Part shown: one piece after another, positions 45,077 through 58,229 of the stretch
Position numbering within the stretch: the stretch's first letter is position 1
Layout: every line of letters starts with the position of its first letter
Origin: Limanda limanda
Lineage: Eukaryota; Chordata; Actinopteri; Pleuronectiformes; Pleuronectidae
Length of the DNA: 64,000 nt
Assembly: GCF_963576545.1 (NCBI RefSeq)
Contig: NC_083647.1
Span: 5,127,507 to 5,191,506 of the forward strand
Reading direction: 5' to 3'
Made by a program: the position numbers and the translations under genes
Notes under the pieces: generated by a model
Database searches by the model: none
What the model saw: the letters and a program-made list of their open reading frames with translations, nothing else
Told to the model about the DNA's origin: nothing

Positions 45077-45084
45077 GTCTACAG

Positions 45085-46095
45085 AATATGTTGTACAGAA
45101 TATCTGGACTTAGATAAACGCTGTTGTTCTCAAGTTAGAAGGTTTTAGGTTTAGGCAAAGGTCCATAGTGGCTAGGGCCTGGAGTCTTATTTAGTGTAGT
45201 TCGGAGGTTAGGTTTAGGCAAGGGTCCATCGTGGTTAGGGTTAGGGCAAGAGTCTTAGGTTTAAGAAGGGAGAGTGTGTGAGTTAGGTTTAGGCAATAAT
45301 AGAGTAGGTTTAGGCTTGGGTAGGAAATGATTAGGGCCCTGGTCCACGGCCAGGATTCTAAACCCACTGTACACTCTATGAATTGGGTCTCCTGGGTGAT
45401 GAATATTATCTTCATTCTAATAAAATAACCCATGTTGTTTAGGAGTCATGAAATATTCACAAGATTGTTGAATTCATTGTAACATTCAGGCAAATTGGTT
45501 ATTTCGTGTTTATGAGGAAGATCCATCTACTCTCCATTTTCTTTTGTTCTATATCAGTCCAAGACAAATTTAATTGGAGGCCTTCTACTCTAAGCGATTG
45601 TGGTTCATGTAATATGAAGTGTTTGGCTAGAGGAGTATTTGTGTTTTTCTTGTCTCTCAAATTATACCTGTGTTGTAGGCCTACCATTCTTGTAGCTGTG
45701 GAATTTTGTTTCTCCAACATACTGTTTAACAGAATATTATGTACACGCAATTGGACGTCTGTGGTGTGAAATGCTGTGAAATTATGAAATTGATATTGGT
45801 GTGTGTGTTTGACGAATTTATGTTAAAGCACTTGTAATAACATATTGTTTTTCTTGTGATGCATCGGTGTGAGTGTTGCCTTAGCTAGCCGGTCTTAAGT
45901 TTGTATTCCTCCTGTAAACCGAAATTACTTGGAATCTGTCCAGTAATCCTTTTTACCGCAAGTTGATTTGGTTCCTTGGTGTCTTAATGAAATGTCTGTA
46001 ACATATTTTGATCAAAATACCACAAGGATTATCTAAAACAGCACCCTTTTTACCTTATTTAAAACAGCCCTCCTCAGAGTGACCTATTTTGAGTG
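45085..46095. other. Non-coding stretch with degenerate TTAGG-like repeats
   Basis: At about 45140-45320 the words GTTAGGTTTAGGC, GGTTAGGGTTAGGGC and similar recur irregularly. No gene is seen in the remainder. Confidence 0.45.
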
Positions 46096-47225
46096 CCTGG
46101 GGCCTCATTTATAAAAGAGTGCGTAGGATTCATACTAAAAGTGTACGTACGTACAAAATCCGGAAATGGCGTACGCAAAAGATAATTCCGATTTATAAAA
46201 CCGTGCGCACGTACACCTGAATGCAATGTTCGCTTTAAAAATCACAGTCCACTTGGAAACGTTCGTACGTGGATCTGCCTCCAAATCCGCCCTCCACACG
46301 CCCACTTTCCACCATAAATGGTCAACGCAAAGCACGGCGTGAATATTGAATAATGCTGCTGACCAATGGGTTTCCACCGTGAGTCCTGACGGAGTCACCA
46401 CATCAAGCGATGTGAAGAGGAAGTGAAACTTTCTGACACTGACATCAAGGTGTCTGTTAGTGAGGTGGAGGTGAAGAGCGACGTTATGGGACAGCAGCGA
46501 TAAAGAAAATACACTGATACTCTGCTGCTGTGGATAACACACAGTGTGAGATCAGACATCACATAACACAGTGTGAGATCAGAGATCGCTGAACCCTCGC
46601 TTCCTCCTCGTTCTTCCATTCACATGCACACATCGAGCAGTTCCCCGCACCGGTGTCACGGCAGTATTTATTTATTTAGAGCATCGGACCGATTCCCTCA
46701 CATCAGTGGATCCTCACCTCCTCTGGGATATTATTTGGAAAGTTTCCTCATTTCTTATAAGTAATCTCCAGTGTGCTCTGTGCGCTCTCTGGCTCAGTCC
46801 CGTTCACTGCAGCGATCTGATGATACACGCACAGTGTTAGAAGATATTATTAAAACCTATTAATGACTCGGCACCGTAACTCTGCCGTTAAATCGAATCT
46901 GAACCTTATTTGCTTAAAGTTGATTTATATTTTTTTAAATTAAAAGGCTCGTGTGGAGCAGATGCTTTGCGCGAGAAAAACTGTTGGTTTTAATGTAAAT
47001 GATGAATTGGATCAATAATCTGCTGCAGTTCACCACCTCACGTCTGTGTCGCCGTTTTCCCGTCTCCCCAAAACGCTCGTAAGGGTGGGTCTAAGTTTGC
47101 GTAGAAATACGCACATTTTCCCGTCAAGTTTGTTTTTATAAATCCCAACGTTGGCATGAGAAGTGGCGTACGCACGTTTCAGGCCCGTTTTTTGCGTACG
47201 CAACGGTTATAAATGAGGCCCCAGG
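46096..47225. mobile_element. Inverted-repeat DNA transposon, CGTACG-rich ends
   Basis: The ends CCTGGGGCCTCATTTATAA and TTATAAATGAGGCCCCAGG are a perfect 19-bp inverted repeat. Subterminal regions on both sides are rich in GTACG and CGTACG words. It is 1130 bp with no transposase. I found no target duplication, so the superfamily is left open. Confidence 0.75.
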
Positions 47226-47270
47226 TAACTAAAAACCAACTTACCACATTGCCATACAAAACAGGAAACT

Positions 47271-47482
47271 CCAGGACTGGTTTTGCAAAGGCCGCAAACC
47301 AGTCCTGGTGTTGGGGGGTTCTAACATCAATAGAACCCCCCCTCCATAACAACCCGAACGTACAGTTAGACACTTACCTGGGGGCTAACATGTACCATTT
47401 TCTCAATCTGTGAAAAATCTCTTCCAAATCCCTCAACAAAAATCCTGGTCCTCTCAATCGGGATCAATAACAAGGACCAGGA
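47271..47482. other. Cluster of three hairpins
   Basis: Three inverted repeats occur within 212 bp. The first is 47271-47286 with 47294-47308 (CCAGGACTGGTTTTGC arm, 15 bp with one bulge). The second is 47313-47323 with 47331-47341 (GGGGGGTTCTA arm, 11 bp, 7-nt loop). The third is 47443-47452 with 47473-47482 (TCCTGGTCCT arm, 10 bp). They begin 45 bp after the inverted-repeat transposon. The function is unknown. Confidence 0.7.
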
Positions 47483-50400
47483 CCCAAAGCAGACCTCCTG
47501 CAAACAATTAAAATCGTTATACAAACTGTGTTTTGGGAGTGAAGTGATCTATTTGGATATGAGCTCTTTGATTGAAGGGGCTTGATTGTTAAGGGTTTTT
47601 GTAAAATTGTGTAGAGGTACATTTCTCTACTTATATGACACTATATATTTTACAAAAGCTTTGAAACCTCAACACACTTCAGGGAAATGAAGTCCATGCA
47701 AAATAGACAAAACACGAGAAAATTGTAACCACCAGCCATTTTCAATATCCTCTGACAAAGTAGAGCTGAAGCCACATCAGTACCTGGCTTAGAGTTGATT
47801 TAACAAAACACTTTTTGCACGATACACTGGGACGGATGTCTGACATCATCCTCTCCGTGACACACACTGATCGTTTCTGGCATCATTTGCTCTCTCTCCC
47901 TCCCAACTTGCTTCCTCAGCCTGGTCTTCATGGGAATGGGAGGATCGTCTTCCTCTTCCTCCTCCTCCTCTTACTCCTGAGCCCCCTATTCCTCCTCTCT
48001 CAGTGAGCACTGCTGAGTCTCCTCCAAGGCACCTGACCCATGAGCCTGTTGAGCACACTGTCTTTTGTGTTTTCCACTTTAATGTTCTTGATGCATAGTG
48101 ATATTTTTCTAAATAAATGTTTAATTTCAAAGAGGTCACACAAAACTATTTAGATTTCTCATTACCAATTTGTAAATAAAACTTTATAATGAAAAAATGT
48201 TTTAATTCAAGCAACAAAACGACATTGAGAAACGACCTGTTTACACAGACTAATTTCACTTCACAATGACAGTTCACTCAGATTCTCACCCAGATAATAT
48301 CAAGTCAATCTGAATATTTAAAGTTAAAAAGCACTTGGAAATATCATATTTTCATGTTTTGATTGTAGCAACTGAAATTAAGATTCTTATCTCTGGTTGC
48401 CGGCTGGACCAAACTGTGATGCGTCATCCTCATTATACGAAAAACTCAAAAGTAACAATGTCATGCCATCCCAATAAAACCAAGCCTGTTTAAACAACAA
48501 CCAGCCAGACACTTCAGATCAATGACGACAGGACAAGCAATTAGGCCCTTATCCAGAAATAATTACCCAAGAATTTAGTCTTTTCCTTCTGCAGCTTTTT
48601 CATTGGATGGATGAAGTCTTCTATTCTACAGGCTTTTCTTAAACTCAGATACTCGAGACATTTTTAATGACTAAAACTGAACAAAGTGTAGAAACATACC
48701 AATGTCCGCACTAATGATACAATGTGAAACAAACAGATTTGATATGTTTCCTATGGTCAGCAATGGTTCGTTTTAAATGAGCAGCAGCACAAAGAAGAAA
48801 GACAATGGCCATTAGCAGGGTATGAAACAGGCTCAGTACGAACAATAACCTCATTCCTTGTTACCAGACATGTATGAAACACGAGGTACACAATGGAAGG
48901 GAGCGGAGAATGAAACTATTAAACAGGAGTAGACTAATGAGTTGATGAAAAGGCTGCAGAGATCAATCGATAGACTACTGCCACAGAGATAAACAAGAAT
49001 TAATGAGTTGTTGTGAGAAGGGCATTTAGGGAAAAAGAGGAAGGCTGCAGAGGGATCATTTGGATTAAAATGATTTTTTTATGGTTTGCAATAGGAGAGT
49101 TGATACATTGATATGATTTCATGTGTTTCGAGAAAAGAAAAGAAAAAGTTGGACGAGAGCATCATTTTTACAATCCTTATTAGATTGACCCTCATGCTAC
49201 AGTTGTCCTGTTGTCCATATTTTGTTTTTCGCTTATGTCTGTTTCTGCTTTCATGTTTGTTTGGCGAAGTTGTTAAGCAACTCTGTAACTTGTTTCTTCA
49301 ATTAGGCTGCAGAGCTTTCAAGTACTTGTGATGACTGCATGGAACAGCTATTTTACATCACCGCATGTTTGTGCATTTGTGCGCAATATGCTTTTCTCTA
49401 TACACCAATTAGCCACAACATTAAAACAAGTGGTGTTGTGATGTTATGAAATTCATCAACACAATGTTCAGTCTTGCCAATTGTTCCGACACATTCAAAA
49501 TCAATAGACAGCTTGCTTTGAGCTTGCATATGAAATTCAGGCCTATATTTTAAAGACTTGTTGATACGGGTGTTATGTTCTCTGTAATGTAGCACAGTAT
49601 TAACTATGTTAATTACAACATTCTTTTCCAATCATTTTCACTATTGGAACAGCATATTCAGATATTTGACTAAATATGATAAAAACTTGGCTTAAACTAA
49701 TGTATACTAATTATCTCGGAAAACATGTGCTCATTGGTCGCCCATTAAACTCTGCTTACTCTCTGCATGTGTCAGACAAAAGAGGTGGCATACTGTATTG
49801 TAAAGGAAGAGGTCTCATTAAGCCATTAGTGCAGAAGAGATACTTTGCTAAATGTTAGTAGACAGTATAAATGGCACTAGGAGAAGAAGAGGAAAAGAAA
49901 AGGGGGATGAAAAAATGGAGGAGGCTTTGGGCTATCAGAAGTATGAAAAAAAGATCATACAGCCTCAAGTCAAAGGTCTCTGCTTAAGACAGGAGTGTTC
50001 CAGGAGTGTTCAATGCTGCATCACCAAACAGTGGCACTGACACCACACACACACAGACATTCAAACTGATTTGTTATCACTTCCTCTCCAGGGTCACTGC
50101 TGGTGTTTGATTGGCTGCCACACTGTAATTTAGAGGAAGTGGAATGCTGCTATGCTGACACCTGTCAAGACCGGAAACAGAGACGGGGAAAATCAGATGC
50201 TGCGTTTCTAATTGGATACTTCAGTCAGTCCACTCGTATGTAGTACACTGTGTGCACACTCACTGAGGCTAGTGCGTGAATTTTGATATACTGGTTGATT
50301 GGCCTTTATACCTTTTAAATAAAGGATTTATTCCAACATAAGGCAGAGCTGCAAAGCTAGCCAGATAGTCATGGTTTTGAAGTATATTCATTTACAGTGG

Positions 50401-53400
50401 CACCCTGCCCTCCACAGATTGACGCTTGTATTTCTGGATAACACAGACATTTAGTTAATACTGTCCAGCTTCATTAGCCTTGATATTGAGAGTTATTTCT
50501 TGGAAAAGATGGAGACATTTTTACTCCCTGAGAAAAGTTGAATTCACACATGAGAGACGATTCTCAGATGAGACACTGAAGTACTGCATAAATGTTCTCT
50601 CAGCATGTATTCAAGAAGAAATCAAAACGGATGAGGTTTACATAGTTCAAACAAAACATGGGACAAGTTCTGCATGAGGTGGTGTCCTCATGTATAAATG
50701 TCCAGTGCGACCTTTGTCTTAGGATATATCCTTAAATCATCTTCCTTGGCACAGACCATGTCAGTAATTGTGTATGATGAGCATATGAACATAACCAAGA
50801 ATGTGTGCATAGATGGTAAATACATAATCTCAATACCGACCATCATTGAGCAGTCATGGCCTCTGTTAATGCTAAAAGGGAATACATATTTGTGACACAT
50901 CAGTTTTACTTTGTCTCAATTTGCACACGACCGTACTCGCAGATGTCTCATTTGATCAGACGGGTGTTTTAGCTTAATGCCAGAAGTAATCTCTGTCCTT
51001 ACTAACAAACCCGATAACGTATGTTCTGGTACAATGCTGAAAAGTAAGAGCAGGGCTTTCTTTGCTCTTTGGAGAGATGACGAGGTGGAACTGCATAGCA
51101 AGTTAGAAACCCTTTGCATTCGCTGCTTGTACTGAGCCATGACTCCTAAAAACCAAGAGGCCTGAGGTGGACATGTCACAGACAACCCACCAAACAGCGG
51201 GTTCCTTCACAAGCTCCTGCCAGGGGACCTTGGCTGACCAGGGTTTCACAGCAGGTTGGATTGTATTCTCTGGGGTAGTAAAGATGGAATAAAAAGGGTG
51301 GCTTAGTTGGTGCAGAATTAGTGACACAAATCGACATGAAGGAAGAACCTGCTCGAGAAATATCTCCAGTGAGAATCCAGGTTGTAAGAGTGGCTGGAAT
51401 GCTCCGGCAGAAATGTCCTCCGCTCTCCCTGTAAAACTGCATTAGAGTGGAGCAAAAATTGCCATGTGGAGGACGGCCATATGGACATGATACTGTTAAC
51501 ATGCTGTGCCCTGCTATCCCACAGTGCTTTAAGATTGATTAACTTAATTTAAGTTCATGTAAAATGTTGATGCATCCTTAAAAACGTTTAAAAGGTTCTT
51601 AGAGCTTCAATGTAGCTCAAACCAACATTCTCCATAATTCATTAAAAATTTACTTTTACAGAACTTTATCAAGGAAATGTTACATTTTATATCTTTAAGT
51701 TGCTGTAACGCTGAGCTCTGAGTGCCACCGCTCAACTTCTAATGTCCTTGTGGGGTGGGTGGGTGGGTGGGTGGGGGGGGGGTTAGCATCAGTACGCTGC
51801 GGTTCCAGCTGCACCCCTCCAAAACCTGCTTAACCGTGGAGGGAAAAAAACTCAAGTGATGATGAGGTTTCAGACACTTGCCCCTGTCTGGTGTGACCAT
51901 GTGTCAGTGAGCAAACTGAGAAAAGAATGAGAAGAAGTCTCACTTATGTCTGAACATCGAGTGCTTCAGGTTACATCAAAGTATTTCAGCTGGTGTGTAT
52001 TGATGTGGGTCTGAGCTAGTACTCATTTTAAACAGTTGCAGTGAATAACATGATAGACGACTGACAATGTTAACTGATCATTCTGTTTTAACCCTCTGTT
52101 TTTCTTTCGCAGTGTCATATCACTTTGAGTTTTTGTATTGGTATATAGTGAATTTTACAATTATCATACTTAAATACCTAAATAAAACACATCAGATTGA
52201 CAATATAATAAATTATGTGTTAAAAACTTCGGTCTGTGGATGTGGGGAAGAGGAGAAAATGAAGAAAAGGAAAAAAATATGAGAAATCAGACAAATTTAG
52301 GGCACAATCTTTGAGTATGTTGTTGCCTCTGTTGTAAACACACAGCATATCAGAGAGTGAACAACAGCAAAACCTCAACGGACAAGCTACAACCAAAGGA
52401 ATTTTTTTGGGGCACTTTGACTTGAAAAATGACATGAAATGATTAATCACAAGTCCATTGGGCTAACAAGACAGCAATACCAACTAATATGATCACAATC
52501 TACAGTTCCTCAAAAGATTCCGTTTACTCTACAGACATGTCCTTTTAAAGAGAAAAACTGGGGGTTGTTCTTGGTTGACATTTGGAAAACCACAATGTCT
52601 CCCCATCTAGATGGAAGATACCAGTTCTTCATTGGGCACTAAATACACACCTCTGCCTTTTCTTTGAGATTCTATTTAATGTGACATTTTAAACAAATAA
52701 ATCCTCCTGATTATTTCAATCTTGTTTTCATCAGGTACTGAAATTTTTTTATTTTTATAATCCACATAATATTCAGCATTACTCTAATCCCTCATTTTTA
52801 ATCCCCTAATCTGTGACACTGCCATATTCCTGTTGCCATCTGAAAAGCATGAGTGTATGACTGAGGACTTCAAACAAAAAGATGGGACAAACATTTCAAC
52901 TGCTGGAAAAAGAGAGATGCAAACTTCAGGGTAAGAAGAAAGTGTCGTACCCACTTACATGTTCTGGCAAGCATGTAAATACTTTTTCCTGAGATTCAAA
53001 GAAGAGACGGGTTGCCTGAAAGGCATTGCCCACACAAAATATAAAGACATAAGCACGGTTGGATGAATTTATATACACCCAAGACTTTTACTTCGGATTT
53101 TTAAGCCTCCACACCGGGGACAGCCAGTGGCCAGAGGCATTATGTTGATAAGTTGATACATTCATAAGTTCATTCCATTCTTCCGAACATGATATCTCAA
53201 GAATGCCTTACGGGAATTTCTTCAAATTTTTTAAAAGTGTTTTCAGTTTTACTGAAGAATAAACAGAATAGATTTTTGTGGTCAGAGGTCAGTGTGACCT
53301 TACAAATCCCATTGACAGCCAGGCATTAAAACAAATCTCTGCTCAAAACGCATGCAAACCATCAAACCTGTCACAATGTCAGGGACTAGATACAGTACAG

Positions 53401-56180
53401 CACAACACAGGATCACTACACAAGGAGACAAAGATGAGCCAAAGTCTAATTTGCAAGAGAAGGTGAAATTGTGGAATAATTTGTGCAAGTTCTGAATATT
53501 AGAAGAGTTTAAATCTTTTAGTCCTTTGGGTAGTAACTCTGTATAACTGAGGTCATTCAAATGCTATATGGTCTGGACTTTAAGACCTTAAAACATGAAG
53601 GTCATAGAGGCTAGAGAGCCGATCTTGATTTATCTCAAAAATGTTGCTGGTAACTATGACTAGCTGACCAAGCTTAATCCTGTCTCCTAGAGTCAGGTTT
53701 CCAAAGCATGGCATAGTATAAAACGTACAGAGCTGGATACAGTTGCATATCAAGTAGTTTCTCTTGTTCTCCATGTTGAAAATGAGCATCTGAAATATCA
53801 TCTATAATTTTTTCAAACATTTAAACTACTGTTGTCGTAATTGCCTGATCTCTTTTTATCGTGTAAAACACTTTCCGTTACATACGGGGCCTCATGTAAT
53901 GCTTCTTTTACAGCACATACTATATGTAATAAATCTGCTATAATATTATTAGTTGATTTGAAACTTGGAGGTCAGGGTACTGTAGTGTCTGACTACATTC
54001 ATTTAGATTTCCACATTTGGGTAGAATTTGGCATATTTACCCAAAGGCCCAGCAACTGAAACATTTAAAGAGCTATGAACCATTTTTGGTTGTGTGGCCA
54101 CTTAACCTCAACCATTCAAGAATTTTTAACACAACATAACATGTTAAAGTAACATAAATTTGAATGCTCATAAAATGTTGCAGATACCCTGGTTTGTCCA
54201 AACCACAGTAAGAGGCCATCATCTTACAGGTCATTCAATTTCATCTTGTGATGTTCCTCCTCGAAGGATTTTTAATTGAGGAATATGAAAAGTCTGTCAA
54301 GAAAGCTCTACCTTCCATAGTCTGACAAACCTAGACGCAGAAAACTTAAGAAATAATGTTGTGCAAAAAAAGGAAAACGTAAAAGAAATATATAACAGTA
54401 GCAATATAGTCAAAGCCCCAGAAGGTAAAAAGATTAAAATAAAAACTGTTTTCAAACTAAGGTAAATTCTGCATAAGATTTAGAATCAGACTGATTTAGT
54501 TAGTCGATGGGGACAGTCATGCACACACACAGTTATACACAAACAGTGGGTTCAGTGTTGGGTCAGTAGGTGTCGGACTGCTGCTGTGTTTGCAAAGTGT
54601 TAGTGACGGTTTCACTGCCAAGCCCTGCTTTGGTTTTCTTCTGCTTTCTTCTCGTGTGTGTGGCGTTTGCGTGCATCTGTCTGTCCTCTGTTTTTCTCTT
54701 TTTGTTTGCCAACAGCATTAATTACATCACTGTCCCTGCACTCATGCATACACAGACACACAAACAAGCACACACAGATACCGAATACATGACCTGGTTT
54801 GAAGCATCTAACAGATCTACCTATGTTCTTTCATACAGCTAATAAAGCCCAAGTCTGAACCCCTCCTGGATTTCACCACAACACTGCATCTGACTGCAGC
54901 TGCTGCAGGATTTACTTACATCACAGGCATCATAGGCTCCTGTTATTTTCAGAAATCCCTGGAACAGCTCAGACACGCTTTAGCACGGCACACAACATAT
55001 CGTGTTGCACAGAGTGTGCCGCAGGTTTCCTAACTTAGCCCCGCTCATGTTTTTTTTGTTTCTCATTAGGGTGTGCTGTTACATGAAGGCCTGTGTGGTG
55101 ACTGTGACAGAGGAAGAAGACAGGAGATTTTTTTTCTCTAGTCATTCCTTGTATTCAGTTCTGCTAAAATAGAAACACTTCTATGTGCTTTCTGAATGCA
55201 CTGTGGCATCCACAAGTCATATACATAAGTCTGTTACTAGATTTATCTGATTTACGGTGACAGATTGAGTTTGTCAAGGCTGCAGTGCTGCTTCTCCTTC
55301 CTCCAAATAGATTTATTTTGAACATTTCATGGACATTAGTGCCACGAGAATAGAAATGTAGATAAGTGTTAGCCTTTACTGGAAAATGTTGCATTTTCTG
55401 CTCAGTAAAGAAAGCACAGTGTAAGCCTGTTTATCTTCACAAGCCATAATGAAAACATAATATCTATTTCCCTATCATGTTATGTCAGTAATTTGACAAA
55501 TGTGTAACTGTTCAACTTGTGTTTCTGTGATAATTACGTGAGGCAAGATTACCTCATCGATAATGGTATGTCTGAGAGAGTAATTCAGGAAAAGCTACGG
55601 TCTGAGTGATTTTGCTGAGCACTATAAATCTAGCATCATGTTATCTATTATTCAACCTGCATTAATTAATTTTTTTTGCTTGGGGTCAGCGTGTCTGGCT
55701 GTTTACACACAATTGCATATTGTGGCACGTTATTGTGACTGTGTTAGTGAAAAAAAGATCTAGCAGGCATGAAACAACATTTATTAGGAGTCATGTTTAT
55801 GTTCACCTGATGGATGTGCTGACCAACATTCACTGTCCTTTTCAGTTTTCTGCTAAATGCTGAACCCACTCAGCTAATGTGCGAATGTGCTTTTTAGTGA
55901 TGAGCACGTTTCACAAACAAAACTGCCAAATGGGGTTGATACATTTATTCGATTCCTCCATTTTGAACAGCAGGTAATCTATCTCTACTCTCAAGGGATT
56001 GATAGACACGTTTACTGAATAATTGCCCAATCAACAACAGGAGATATGCCACTAATGAACTGCAAAAGATTGTGCAGAAAAATTGATAATCAAGCCCTTT
56101 TATGTTGTTTTTGAAAAAATTTGGCACTGAGACTAGTGGGCAGGGCCTGTGTACCAAATGCAGCACCGAAAACAACATAT
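47483..56180. other. Long non-coding stretch
   Basis: No gene is supported. Items seen are a CCTCCTCTT-rich tract at about 47945-48000, a GGGT/G run at 51757-51782, a possible decayed transposon end at 49400 (CACCAATTAGCCACAACAT), and a dispersed fish repeat at about 53140-53330 (CTCAAGAATGCCTTACGGGA, then GTCAGAGGTCAGTGTGACCT). Open frames are short and isolated. Confidence 0.4.
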
Positions 56181-56609
56181 TGTCACGGTAAGTGGAGGGA
56201 GAGATGGACCCAGGATGCAGAGGTTATAGATAAAAGGTAATTTTATAATACAAAAGTCTTTTACAAAGACAAAAACAAAACAGGAACACAAACAGATAAC
56301 TACTGGCGACAAGGCGCACTGAGAACATTGAAAGAAGCTGGACGAGGCAGCAGACAAGACTAACCGTTAGGACGACGTGTAGAAACAAGTACAACCCGAC
56401 AGAGGACAAGGGGAAACACAGAAGCTTAAATACAGAGGAGGAAGGCAGGGGCAATGAGACACAGGTGAAACCCATGAGGACAGAGGAGGATAATCACCAA
56501 CAGGAAGCGAAGACAGAGACAACACACAAGAAACACCAGACTACAAAATAAAACAGGAAACAGAAAAACCAGAGACAGAAATAACAAACTAAAATGACAG
56601 AACATCACA
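56181..56609 (-). repeat. 3' LTR of the minus-strand element
   Basis: Plus-strand ends are TGTCACGG and AACATCACA. Read on the minus strand, it has the same order of words as the LTRs at 6783 and 37323, including GGGTCCATCTC at its 3' end. Confidence 0.75.
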
Positions 56610-56629
56610 GTACACAGTACACCGAGACG

Positions 56630-57826
56630 GGAGGGAGAATGGGGGAACCGGAGGAGGGACTCTGGGACGTGTCTGGCAGAGTTCTGAGGCTCAGGAGGAG
56701 GGCACCGTGGCCGCTCCGGGACAGAGTTCTGTGGCTCAGAAGGACGGCGCCTAGGCCGCACAGGGACAGAGTTCCGAAGCTCTGGAGGACGACACCGCGC
56801 CGGCACTGGGACAGAGTTCTGAGGCTCCTCAGGCGGGCGGCCCGAAGACCGGTCAGGAGCGGAGGGCAAGGGCTCCGACCTGAGCCCCGGGCGAGGGGCA
56901 GGAACTGGTGCTGGCTCCGCGAGGACCTCAGCCGCCGGAACCAGGCGGTCCGCCGGGATCCTCCGGCGTGAGGCAGGGACTGGAGCGGGGACAGGAGCAG
57001 GGACAGGAGCTGACACCACGAAGAGCCCTGATGCCTGAGGAGTCGGGACGTCAGCCGGAACAGGTGAGGACCTCTGCCGCCCGAAGAGGGGAGACGTCGG
57101 CCAGGACCGGAGCAGGGACTGAAGCTGGCACCGCGAAGAACCCTGATGCCTGAGGAATCGGGACGTCCACCGGAAGCCTCCGACGTGGAGCAGGAACCGG
57201 GGCTGGAACCGGAGCAGGCAAAGCGAGGACCTCTGACGTCAGCAGAAGGGATACGTCAGCCTGGAGCCTCGGATGCGGGACAGGAACCGAAGCAGGTGTA
57301 GCGAGGACCTCTGACGTCAGCGGACCGGGGACGACAGATGGGAATCTCCGGCGCGGAGCTGGAACCGGAGCAGGCGAAGCGAGGACCTCTGACGTCTGAG
57401 CCCGCTGCTGGAGAGAGAGGCTTCCGCTGTGGATTACCCCTCTCCAACGACCGCAACCTGCCGCAGGATACCACTTGAGGTTGCAGGGTCCCCAAAAGGT
57501 GCCTGCAAGCTGGGCTTGGAGACGCAGGGGCACTGCTCCCACATCTGCCAACAACCGCAGAACTCAACTGCAGGGGCCAGGCAGGTTCCCTCAAACGGGT
57601 TAGAGAAGGGGACTGCAGTGCTGCACAACCTCCTCAGCTTCTCCTGCACCTCCGGGAGATATGGCACGGTGTGGCTCACCCAGGGGTAATCCTGAAGCCA
57701 GGCCTCCATCTCCACGATGTCCTCCATGGTCTGGGCAATGTCTGGGCCTCCGTCCTCCAGCTCATACACCAACCAATCAAAATAATAAACTTTTTCAAAA
57801 AATAAATTAACCTCTGCTGGGTCCAT
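56630..57826 (-). pseudogene. gag-like protein with Pro-rich repeats
   Basis: The ORF starts at MDPAEVNLFFEKVYYFDWLV (ATG at 57826 on the minus strand), then YELEDGGPDIAQTMEDIVEM and a helical, Trp-rich segment to about residue 70. Downstream, in shifted frames, are tandem repeats around SEVLASPAPVPAPRRRFPS (about 57380-57150) and then around RPRRRPSEPQNSVP (about 56860-56660). Two frame changes (near 57440-57550 and 57020-57050) break it. The N-terminal part resembles short gag-like proteins scattered through fish genomes. It has no zinc finger or enzymatic domain. Confidence 0.55.
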
Positions 57827-57843
57827 GATTTGGTCGGGTTGTT

Positions 57844-58018
57844 CTGTCAAGGTAAGTTGAGGGAGAGATGGACCCAGGATGCAGAGGTTATAAATAAAAC
57901 GTAATTTAATAATGCAAAAGTCTTTTACAAAGACAAAAACAAAACAGGAACACAAACAGATAACTACTGGCAACAAGGCGCACTGAGAACATTGAAAGAA
58001 GCTGGACCAGACAGCAGA
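57844..58018 (-). repeat. Truncated 5' LTR of the minus-strand element
   Basis: It matches 56181-56358 from TGTCA.GGTAAG through GAAGCTGGAC.AG.CAGCAGAC, then stops where the next element begins. Confidence 0.75.
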
Positions 58019-58157
58019 CTTTTCTTCTTCAGGCTCTCTCCGATGGCGGTCGCATTTTCTCTCCCTCTCCTCCCCATGACCTTCCCTGCTTTGCTTCTTC
58101 GTCTTGTCTTGTCTTGTCTACTTGAGAGACTCTCTCCGCACCGCTCTACGAACTAAA

Positions 58158-58229
58158 ATGATGGATTTGATCAGTTGGTCTCTCAACAAAAGTGACACCA
58201 TCCACACATCTACCTATTCGGAACCATGA
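58158..58229 (+). CDS. Upstream small ORF (23 residues)
   Basis: It begins MMDLISWSLNKSD and ends in a TGA that overlaps the next start as ATGA (58226-58229). This overlap could couple termination to re-initiation at the main ORF. Confidence 0.4.
   Translation: MMDLISWSLNKSDTIHTSTYSEP

Larger units (their letters stand above)
56181..58018 (-). mobile_element. Non-autonomous LTR element with gag-like ORF
   Basis: On the minus strand, a truncated 5' LTR (58018-57844) is followed by an internal region and a full 3' LTR (56609-56181). The two LTR copies agree closely over their shared part. The internal region encodes a gag-like protein and proline-rich repeats but no protease, RT or integrase, so it must depend on another element. 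The 5' LTR is cut at 58018, where the next element begins. No standard TGG primer-binding site follows the 5' LTR. Confidence 0.7.

Noticed and set aside
46135..46542. 135-codon minus-strand open frame
   Set aside because: Inside the inverted-repeat transposon and without transposase motifs.
56594..57153. Plus-strand Arg/Pro-rich open frames
   Set aside because: They are the reverse of the proline-rich repeat ORF of the minus-strand LTR element.
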